Shown: one piece after another, positions 14,047 through 20,799 of the stretch
How positions within the stretch are numbered: position 1 is the stretch's first letter
Layout: each line of letters starts with the position of its first letter
Assembly: GCA_937915745.1 (NCBI GenBank)
Contig: CALGGJ010000134.1
Span: 1-20,799, forward strand
DNA: 20,799 bases
From: an uncultured Prevotellaceae bacterium
GTDB lineage: Bacteria > Bacteroidota > Bacteroidia > Bacteroidales > Bacteroidaceae
Direction: 5' to 3'
Notes under the pieces: model-generated
The model's input: only the letters and a program-made list of their open reading frames with translations
Database searches by the model: none
Told to the model about the DNA's origin: nothing
Made by a program: the position numbers and the translations under genes

Positions 14047-15771
14047 ATGAAACGAAACGTAATTATGTTGATACTAATCGTTCTTTCCTTATTTACTAAG
14101 GGTCAGAGCAGAATTCCTACCTTTGCAAAACCTAGTGTGAAGGGGGGTACTACATCACCGTCCATCCCCATTGTTATTCGTGGTGGTACTCATCCTGGTT
14201 CTCAGTCGGATGAGGGTGAAGCTCGTTTCGTGCGCGCTGTAGTGCTTAATCCTGATGAAGCCGCTGAAACAATCCACCTTCCCTTCTGTCTTGGCATTGT
14301 GGCAACAGCACTTGATACTGACTGCTCGGAGTTGTGCCACTCGTTTGCTAAGTGGATTGACATAGATTGCGAGATTCCTATCATGTATGAAGACGAGCAA
14401 ATCCTGTGTCTCAGCGACTATGGTTCCATCAATTATAGCGGTGAGCGCCGCGGCAGCTACTGGCTTTCGCGCGACGGATTGGTGAAGAACGAGTCTGAAG
14501 GCGACCTGCTCTATACGTTCAGTGTTGATACCATTACGCAGTATCTCACACTCGACATCAGTCAGCGCCTAGGAGCTCTAAGGAACGGTGATGTATGTTT
14601 TGCCGAGTTTGCCTTCAACTTGAAAGGACGCATCGTCACGTTTGAAATCACTGTCACCATCTCTACCGAGACACGCGGGCCATCCATCCCGATGACAGGC
14701 ATGGAGAAAGTTGGTGAGCAAGTGGTTTCAGCCACTTTCGATCTTGTCCAATCAACGACCGACAATATACTCAACATCGATTACGATGCCATTTTGGCCA
14801 TGTTCGATAACGACAATGAAGGCAGTGCCCTCCAACTCTATGTTATGACCGACTACGGCCAGATGCTCCTCACCGACTACTACACTTACCACAGTTCGGC
14901 TGTATCACTCGATATCGAGGGACTCGAAACCTCCGATTACAGCGCAGGCTTGTGGTATATCCTGACCTACGACCCATGGTTGCAGCGGATGTCGGTAAAG
15001 TTCGACTCGCGAGCCTTCGCTGGTGGCGAATGCGGTAGCGGATCTGTACTGCTGGTGAGAGGTAACCAATACTGCGAGTTGGTACTCGACCTTCACTTTG
15101 GCTATGCAACCGACAGCCGCACCGACTACAACATTGTGGACATGAAACCACTCAATGTCCGCCTTATGACTACATCTACTTATTTTACAGCAATGACACA
15201 ACAGGGAGACTCAGTCATCTATTCGCTCGTCACTACACCGCTCGACATGCTTTATATTGCCGAAATAATCGGCACCGAAACACCAATGCTGTACGCCGAA
15301 GAGATGGAGAACGGAGTGGCTACACTTACCCGTAACTACACAGCTGAACCTGGTCAGGGTTTCTGGTTCAAGGCGGACGACTGTGGTGCCTATGTCTCGC
15401 CACTCGCGCCGGATTGCTGTGTAGGTGTGTACTACAGCGATGGAGTACTCAAGTGGTATGAAGTGCCAGATGTACCGCGGGTTGGCGATGTATATACCAT
15501 GAACTTATACCTTGCCAACTCTAAGAAGGGTCTTGCTGTGATGTGTGAAGTGCAGGTGGAGTATGTGGAACATCTCGAAGAAGCTACGATTCATGCCATT
15601 CGTCGCCTACCGGTAGGAATGAGAACAGAACATGATGCGACAGACATCAGGAGCCTGGTAAACGGTAAATCGATAATTGAAAAATCATTTTACAACCTCA
15701 ACGGTCATCGCCTCAATGCTCCTCAGCGTGGAATCAACATCGTTGACGGCAAAACAATAATAGTGAAATAA
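14047..15771 (+). CDS. Secreted modular beta-rich protein (DUF4859-like), short paralog
   Basis: 574 residues of unknown function with a signal peptide (MKRNVIMLILIVLSLFTKGQ). Three beta-rich modules follow: A (about 76-207), with GSYWLSRDGL and NGDVCFAEFAFNLKGRIVTFEITV; B (215-355), ending SGSVLLVRGNQYCELVLDL; and C (365-507), with VRLMTTSTYF, QGFWFKADDCGAYVS, GVLKWYEVP and VGDVYTMNLYL. Modules A and C recall DUF4859-type domains of Bacteroidota secreted proteins. It ends with a tail common in the phylum (FYNLNGHRLNAPQRGINIVDG). The product should be exported and may be surface-attached. It heads a tight gene set (next gene 37 bp on) behind the 43-bp array. Modules align one-to-one with the second half of the larger paralog next door. 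Confidence 0.75.
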   Translation: MKRNVIMLILIVLSLFTKGQSRIPTFAKPSVKGGTTSPSIPIVIRGGTHPGSQSDEGEARFVRAVVLNPDEAAETIHLPFCLGIVATALDTDCSELCHSFAKWIDIDCEIPIMYEDEQILCLSDYGSINYSGERRGSYWLSRDGLVKNESEGDLLYTFSVDTITQYLTLDISQRLGALRNGDVCFAEFAFNLKGRIVTFEITVTISTETRGPSIPMTGMEKVGEQVVSATFDLVQSTTDNILNIDYDAILAMFDNDNEGSALQLYVMTDYGQMLLTDYYTYHSSAVSLDIEGLETSDYSAGLWYILTYDPWLQRMSVKFDSRAFAGGECGSGSVLLVRGNQYCELVLDLHFGYATDSRTDYNIVDMKPLNVRLMTTSTYFTAMTQQGDSVIYSLVTTPLDMLYIAEIIGTETPMLYAEEMENGVATLTRNYTAEPGQGFWFKADDCGAYVSPLAPDCCVGVYYSDGVLKWYEVPDVPRVGDVYTMNLYLANSKKGLAVMCEVQVEYVEHLEEATIHAIRRLPVGMRTEHDATDIRSLVNGKSIIEKSFYNLNGHRLNAPQRGINIVDGKTIIVK

Positions 15772-15808
15772 AAATATAGCAAGGTTATTAAAACAAAACA
15801 GATTTATT

Positions 15809-18325
15809 ATGAAACGTATGATTTTATTTAGTGCACTGGTATTGACGACGATTGGTATTAGTGCACAATTTAAGAAGAATATGACAGTTGAATACTCTAC
15901 TGATATCATGGACGTAGGTACCCTTTACACTTTCAACCTGACTGACATGATAGAGTCAATGGAGATTGACAAAGAGTCTTTTCTAAGTAACTGGGAGAGA
16001 GAAAGTTGGAAGATGGTATATGTGATAGATGGTGAAAAAATACTGATTCATGACAAACCTGGCAGATTCAACTTGTCAAAGGATGGCCATGAGGGAACAG
16101 ATTGGAACTGTGAGGTTCTTATAGACAAAAGGATGAACCAAATTCAGTTTCTGGTATTCCAGGGCCGTATTCCAAATCCAAATGATGAAGCGAGTCCCTT
16201 ATTGCCGTTGAATGTAGGCGATGTATGTCATGCGGTCTTTTGTATTGAATATGAAGGCAAAACAGCAACCTTTGAAATAGAAATGTGTATATCAAACCAC
16301 ACAAATAGCAGTGTCATGTTAGACAACTACGAAAAGGTAGGTGAAGAAAGCCTATTTATCAAATATTTGCACAATTCATCAAACAGTGTGAAATTTGATG
16401 CACGTAGCATTGCGAGATTATTGGGAAGGAATGCAACAGAATTTGATTTGATTTTTGCTTCATACAGCAACAAGGAGAAAACGTCAATAACCGATTCAGG
16501 CAATAATTTTTATATGTGTTCGTCTGGTGGAGGTACATATACATTAGGTTATGATTTCACATGTAGCTACTCCTCTGCAGACCCTAAGATTCGTATCCAA
16601 TATGACTCATGGAATAAAACAATCTCTTTGAGTCCAGAAGGTAAATATGAAGACGGAACAGAGGTGTCCGGCCCAGTGTTCCTCGTATATAATAATAGAT
16701 ATTATGAACTGAAAATAACAGCTCAATTAGGTGATGCCGATGAGGATACCCGTAATATTGCAACAGTGGAAAATGCTCAGAAATGCGGCATATTCTCAGG
16801 GAGCATCACTGTACGTCCGTCGTTTGAGGGACTAGATAGGTATTACATATCATTCAGTCTGTCGGCCATAGCCAAAGTGCTTGATATAGAGACTCAGGAC
16901 TTGAAGATAGTTCTTAATAGATGGTTGAAAGGTGAACGCGTAACGGAAGAAGGCACAGAATTAATATACAACTTGACAGATAATGCATCGACACGTTACA
17001 ACTATCCTGGTGTCAGAGGCAGTTTCTATTTGTCTAAAGATGGTTTTCGTGGAGGTGATTGGTCATATGCACTGAATTTAGACGAAGAGTTAAATGAACT
17101 TCAATTTGAGGTACATCAGATGGCAGACGTTCTGCGTGATGAAGATGTTTGCCATGCTCGTATCGGTTTGTACTATAACGGCAGGTTGGTGGAGTTTGAT
17201 ATCATGATGAACGTATCCGATGGTTTAGAGGGCTCCTTTATAGAAATGACAAATTTGACAAAGGTTGGAGAAGAAATAATATCAGGCTACTACGACTATA
17301 AAACTGGACTGATAATTCCAATCGACCTTGAGGCTATTGGCCTAAAGTTTGGTGATCACGTAGAAGGTAAAAGTCTGAAAATGTATGTTATGCAAGATCC
17401 TGATAATGAAACCCTCATAAGTTGTGTTTCTGATCCGAATTCTCTTTGGTTCATGCTGGATTTGGAATGCGTTGACCATCGTTCCGAGTATTATAACTCT
17501 GTTCATGTATTATACGACGTATATGATTCTCAACTATGTTTCAAGACTTATTCTTCCCCATTCCAGATTGGAAAAAGAATGTCTGGTTCACTATTCCTGG
17601 TCGATAATACAGAAAACAAGTACTACGAAATAGTGCTTGATATATCATTTGTTCCCGATGAAAAATCACTGAGTTCTGTCGATGTAGTGGATATACAAAA
17701 GCTTGATGTGAAACTAATGACAACCGACAGCTATTATACTTGTTACGATGCGGCTACTCGAACTTATGCTCTCGTAACCACACCTGTTGATATTGATGCT
17801 GTGGCCGAAAAATTAGGGACAAACACTCCAGTGTTGTATGCCGAACAGTTGCAGGACGGAAAAGTAATTTACACTTGTGAATACACAGCAGCCCCGGCTC
17901 AGGGCTTTTGGTTTGCGTCCAAGGAAGATGGAACTGCATATGTTAGTGATTTCCAAAACGATTGCTGTTGTGGATTCTATTTCATCGACGGTGAACTGCG
18001 TTGGTATGAAATACCACGCCGCCCACAGGCCGGTGACTCATACAATCTATATTTCTTCCTCGTCAACCCACTCAATGGCAGGGCTGTCAAATATGAAGTT
18101 TACGTAAAGTATTATAACAAATTACAGGGCACTATTTCTTCACACAATGTTCGTCGTCTGCCTGTTGGCATGAACATAGATGATGCAACGATCATGAGCC
18201 TTGTGTCTCAGGATTTACCGCTTTTGTCTGAGAGGGGAGTGATTTTCAACTTGCAGGGTCAGCGTCTCAGTGTTCCACAGCGAGGAATCAACATTTTTGA
18301 TGGGCATAAAGTCTTCATTAAGTGA
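15809..18325 (+). CDS. Secreted modular beta-rich protein, long paralog (A-B-A-B-C)
   Basis: 838 residues, signal peptide MKRMILFSALVLTTIGISAQ. The modules of the preceding protein recur in duplicated order: A1 (about 35-163; GRFNLSKDGHEGTDWN, VGDVCHAVFCIEYEGKTATFEIE), B1 (175-306; GPVFLVYNNRYYELKI), A2 (330-470; GSFYLSKDGFRGGDWS, DEDVCHARIGLYYNGRLVEFDI), B2 (482-616; GSLFLVDNTENKYYEIVL) and C (630-770; KLMTTDSYYTC, QGFWFASKEDGTAYVS, ELRWYEIP). The tail is FNLQGQRLSVPQRGINIFDG. Function is unknown; repeated beta modules suggest a surface or adhesive role (inference). The gene is strikingly AT-rich beside its paralog: one line near 16321 is about 33% GC against about 60% near 15001 by hand count. 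Cysteines recur at the same module positions. Confidence 0.75.
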   Translation: MKRMILFSALVLTTIGISAQFKKNMTVEYSTDIMDVGTLYTFNLTDMIESMEIDKESFLSNWERESWKMVYVIDGEKILIHDKPGRFNLSKDGHEGTDWNCEVLIDKRMNQIQFLVFQGRIPNPNDEASPLLPLNVGDVCHAVFCIEYEGKTATFEIEMCISNHTNSSVMLDNYEKVGEESLFIKYLHNSSNSVKFDARSIARLLGRNATEFDLIFASYSNKEKTSITDSGNNFYMCSSGGGTYTLGYDFTCSYSSADPKIRIQYDSWNKTISLSPEGKYEDGTEVSGPVFLVYNNRYYELKITAQLGDADEDTRNIATVENAQKCGIFSGSITVRPSFEGLDRYYISFSLSAIAKVLDIETQDLKIVLNRWLKGERVTEEGTELIYNLTDNASTRYNYPGVRGSFYLSKDGFRGGDWSYALNLDEELNELQFEVHQMADVLRDEDVCHARIGLYYNGRLVEFDIMMNVSDGLEGSFIEMTNLTKVGEEIISGYYDYKTGLIIPIDLEAIGLKFGDHVEGKSLKMYVMQDPDNETLISCVSDPNSLWFMLDLECVDHRSEYYNSVHVLYDVYDSQLCFKTYSSPFQIGKRMSGSLFLVDNTENKYYEIVLDISFVPDEKSLSSVDVVDIQKLDVKLMTTDSYYTCYDAATRTYALVTTPVDIDAVAEKLGTNTPVLYAEQLQDGKVIYTCEYTAAPAQGFWFASKEDGTAYVSDFQNDCCCGFYFIDGELRWYEIPRRPQAGDSYNLYFFLVNPLNGRAVKYEVYVKYYNKLQGTISSHNVRRLPVGMNIDDATIMSLVSQDLPLLSERGVIFNLQGQRLSVPQRGINIFDGHKVFIK

Positions 18326-18372
18326 AAATTGTCATATACAGAACTATCAACTTGATAAAACCCATAATTGAC

Positions 18373-19320
18373 ATGAAAACAGTAAAACATATGTGCATGG
18401 TGATATTTCTTATTTCATCACTTTCATCTAACAGCCAAATCCGTGTAAATAATTTTGGACATGTTGGAATTGGAACCAGCGAAGCAGCTCCCTTGACCTC
18501 ATTGTTAAATGTCGGAGGAGACGGCAGTGATGTATATACGATGTCTCTTAAACCATTAAGCGGAATCAAAGGGTTGTACATTTCTAATTATACACAGGGG
18601 CATTCCTTTGGAATATATGTAAACAATTTTGTTAGGAGTAAGTATGTGACTACTGGTATTTATGTGAATACAAGTTCATCCTCCGACACAACCTCTTCAC
18701 AAGTCTATGGAATAAGAAGTATAGCTTCCGGCTCCAAAAGATTCTGTATCGGTGTTTATGGAGGTGTAGATACGCTGGTGGCGCAAAATAGTCAACCTAC
18801 TTTTTCTGCTGGTATTTATGGAACCTCTAGGGCATTATATGATTACCAACGTAGTGGAAACTACGCTGGTTATTTCAATGGTGATGTATATGTGAGTGGC
18901 ATGACATATATAAACGCACTAACACCTGTGAATAACAGTATTTCTGCAATAATTACACCGCTTTCAAGCATAGAGGATAAACAGAACTTTACAGATAAGT
19001 TGTCGCAGTTACTTCCAGTGCAGATTTACGATGATACAGAACCGCAACCGATAAAACCAACAGAAGATGAAATCGCTGTTGCCAGGGATAATGGAGAAAA
19101 AATACCTGAAGAATCAATTCCGTTGCAGACACGCATTTCTTTTAAACGCTATGGTGTTGATGAAAAATCTCTACGTAAATTGTTTCCAGAACTGGTATAT
19201 GAAGACAAGGAAGGCAGTATCAGTATCAATTATACCGAGATGATACCATTGCTTCTGCAATCCATCAAGGAACTGCATGCAGAGATAGAAGAGCTGAAAC
19301 GCCAGTTGGAAGGAAAATGA
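18373..19320 (+). CDS. Secreted fibre-type protein with S74-like C-terminal domain
   Basis: 315 residues with a signal peptide (KTVKHMCMVIFLISSLSSNSQ). Residues 25-35 (VNNFGHVGIGTSE) are the tail-fibre-like 'N.GIGT' motif. A repetitive glycine/tyrosine beta region follows (GIYVN, VYGIRS, GVYGG, GIYGTS, AGYFNG; about 80-175), like trimeric fibres. The C-terminus (RKLFPELVYEDKEGSISINY, then a coiled coil LLLQSIKELHAEIEELKRQL) matches the end of peptidase-S74-type chaperone domains. The self-cleavage motif (SDxRLKxN) is not seen; the position reads SSIEDKQNFTDKL, so autocleavage is unlikely. ATG 18373 is chosen because it gives a clean signal peptide; a GTG at 18322 overlapping the previous stop is the alternative. 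It sits inside a non-phage secreted gene set, so a cell-surface fibre is likelier than a phage tail. Confidence 0.75.
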   Translation: MKTVKHMCMVIFLISSLSSNSQIRVNNFGHVGIGTSEAAPLTSLLNVGGDGSDVYTMSLKPLSGIKGLYISNYTQGHSFGIYVNNFVRSKYVTTGIYVNTSSSSDTTSSQVYGIRSIASGSKRFCIGVYGGVDTLVAQNSQPTFSAGIYGTSRALYDYQRSGNYAGYFNGDVYVSGMTYINALTPVNNSISAIITPLSSIEDKQNFTDKLSQLLPVQIYDDTEPQPIKPTEDEIAVARDNGEKIPEESIPLQTRISFKRYGVDEKSLRKLFPELVYEDKEGSISINYTEMIPLLLQSIKELHAEIEELKRQLEGK

Positions 19321-19334
19321 AAGGAGGTCTGATT

Positions 19335-20799
19335 ATGAATATTTTTCTCAGAGAGACATGTCGGTTTCTTGGCAGGTCCGTAATGTTAACATTGGTATTA
19401 ATGGTAGGTATGCCGATGAATACATACGCCCAATCCTCGCCATTCGCTGCTGGATATATCAGTTATGATGATACCATCAGCTACAACTATGGATACCTTA
19501 ACTATCTTATCATCACAGCCGATACCCTCCGTCCTGCATTCCGTGATTTTGCCATGAGCAAGGCGCTTAAGGGTTATGAAGTGAAGATAGCATCTGTGGA
19601 GGATATATACCAGACATATTCAAGCATCTCGGATTCCGTAGAGCGCATAAAATGGTACATAGCCAATGAGTATATTAATTGTGGAAAGGAACTGCAATAT
19701 GTATTGCTCGGAGGTGACGTGGATATTGTACCGACACGGTTTGCTGCACCAAGGACTGAGGCTGGGAACTTTCCATATCCACTTGAAACAATACTTTATT
19801 ATGACGAATATGATTCATTAAAGCTTATTGCATCTGATTTGTATTATGTATCGTTTTACAATTCTTTCAACTGGGACGACGGTAATAATGGAAAGTATGC
19901 AGAAATAGCTGAAGGAGTTAATTTAAATAATCACGTTTATGTAACAACTTATGATAATGCGGCACCGCGTCAGTACATCAATGTATCCCGACTTCCTATT
20001 CATAACTCGACCGATGTGAAAAGCTACACTGCCAAGCTGTTCAGGTATGAGCGCGACGAATTGCAATACTATTCCGCATACAATAGGGCGTTGTTTGCAG
20101 GTTGCAAGGCATTCTGCGATAAGGATGGCATGAGTGATACAAAATACTGGAATGATTCCATTATTAGCAACTTTCTCGTAGGTACAAATGTCACTACGCT
20201 CTATGACTCCACCTTTACTAATACAAACCTTCAATCCCATTTTGCAAATACAATAGGTTACAACTTGATAAATATTGATACTCATGGCATCGAAACCGGA
20301 TGGCTTATGGCAGATAGTATCTCTTGGTACGATATCGATGCTGCTACACTTCAGAGTGGTAATGCTGCATCAATCGTCACCACCCCAGCCTGTGATGTGG
20401 CAGATTTTTCTGCATCACAGTCTCTTGGCAAATCAATGATTTTAAATGCAAACAATAATACGATTGCATTTTGGGGCGCTTCGAATCTCGGATTTGGACC
20501 ATCAGAAAATGAATATGCCATAAGGGCAGGTCTTTCACGTGAGCTGATAGGACATTTCTATCGTCATTTACAAAATGATGCCAACAATAAACTCGGAAAT
20601 ATTATTTTCAAGTCAAAACGCGATTTTGACGGTAGGTACTTATATGGTGAATACAGTCCGGAACGATATCTTATGTTTACACAAACCTTACTCGGTGATG
20701 CAGAAGTCACAATACTCAAAACAAGACCGAGCCATATCCAGTCTTTCGACCTGTTCTTAAATGGCGGATATGCGCTTATGGACAGTTTTGATACTGATG
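19335..20799 (+). CDS. C25 (gingipain-family) cysteine peptidase, 3' end outside window
   Basis: 488 codons, open to the right edge. AAGGAGG (19321-19327), seven bases before ATG 19335, is the clearest Shine-Dalgarno in the window. A signal peptide (to about residue 33, ending NTYAQ) is followed almost at once by the caspase-like fold: YLIITADTLRPAFRDFAMSK, VASVEDIYQTY-like IASVEDIYQTY, QYVLLGGDVDIVPTR and INVSRLP. The catalytic dyad is H317 (NIDTHGIETGW, cf. gingipain GHGSETAW) and C353 (TPACDVADF), 36 residues apart, close to the gingipain spacing. LLGDAEVTIL near residue 458 marks the domain end, and further sequence (SFDLFLNGGYAL) probably begins a beta-domain. The large propeptide of gingipains is missing. 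It starts 14 bases after the fibre gene stop and is in the same gene set. The substrate is unknown; the neighbouring secreted proteins are obvious candidates. Confidence 0.88.
   Translation, partial: MNIFLRETCRFLGRSVMLTLVLMVGMPMNTYAQSSPFAAGYISYDDTISYNYGYLNYLIITADTLRPAFRDFAMSKALKGYEVKIASVEDIYQTYSSISDSVERIKWYIANEYINCGKELQYVLLGGDVDIVPTRFAAPRTEAGNFPYPLETILYYDEYDSLKLIASDLYYVSFYNSFNWDDGNNGKYAEIAEGVNLNNHVYVTTYDNAAPRQYINVSRLPIHNSTDVKSYTAKLFRYERDELQYYSAYNRALFAGCKAFCDKDGMSDTKYWNDSIISNFLVGTNVTTLYDSTFTNTNLQSHFANTIGYNLINIDTHGIETGWLMADSISWYDIDAATLQSGNAASIVTTPACDVADFSASQSLGKSMILNANNNTIAFWGASNLGFGPSENEYAIRAGLSRELIGHFYRHLQNDANNKLGNIIFKSKRDFDGRYLYGEYSPERYLMFTQTLLGDAEVTILKTRPSHIQSFDLFLNGGYALMDSFDTD

Noticed and set aside
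18373..19320. Prophage tail-fibre gene
   Set aside because: No other phage gene is present. The gene lies within a secreted gene set and has a signal peptide, which phage fibres lack.

Overview
The window looks like chromosomal DNA of a Bacteroidota member, most likely order Bacteroidales and Prevotellaceae-like. Four promoter-like sites fit the Bacteroidota consensus (TTTG or TTG about 19-20 bases before TAnnTTTG). Gene content agrees: a TPR/membrane/HTH lipoprotein regulator, a C25 (gingipain-family) peptidase, secreted proteins with a 'LNGxRL..PQRGINI.DGK' tail, and an orphan GH97-N-like module. Species cannot be named from the sequence alone.

Layout. (1) 1-990, + strand, AT-rich: the C-terminus of an AAA+ ATPase running in from the left, a TerB-like protein two bases later, and a possible 39-residue ORF. 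(2) 988-1527: repeat-rich intergenic DNA. A nine-copy 22-bp minisatellite lies inside a perfect 12-bp inverted repeat, next to a 25-bp duplication of the tolC 3' end. (3) 1503-5604, - strand: an EmrA/EmrB/TolC-like tripartite efflux operon (transcription order HlyD-type adaptor, MFS pump, outer-membrane factor) with its own promoter. (4) 5805-6857, - strand: glycerate kinase, followed by a clear intrinsic terminator. (5) 7282-10647, + strand: a hemerythrin-LuxR regulator, quinolinate synthase NadA and tRNA 2-thiouridylase MnmA. (6) 10713-13550, + strand: a GH97-N-like/outer-membrane beta-barrel protein and the TPR regulator. (7) 13551-14046: a promoter-like site running straight into a four-copy 43-bp array. 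(8) 14047 to the right edge, + strand: a tightly spaced gene set encoding two modular secreted paralogs, a fibre-type protein with an S74-like C-terminus, and a C25 cysteine peptidase cut by the window end.

How it fits together. Region 3 would form one envelope-spanning exporter. Region 5 puts a probable di-iron redox/NO/O2 sensor just upstream of an oxygen-sensitive 4Fe-4S enzyme. Region 8 looks like an exported surface system pairing repeated beta-rich modules and a trimeric-fibre-type protein with a protease; this is the best candidate for something undescribed, although its function cannot be read from sequence. Across the window, intergenic DNA carries short tandem arrays with recurring periods (7 bp and 22 bp) but unrelated unit sequences.
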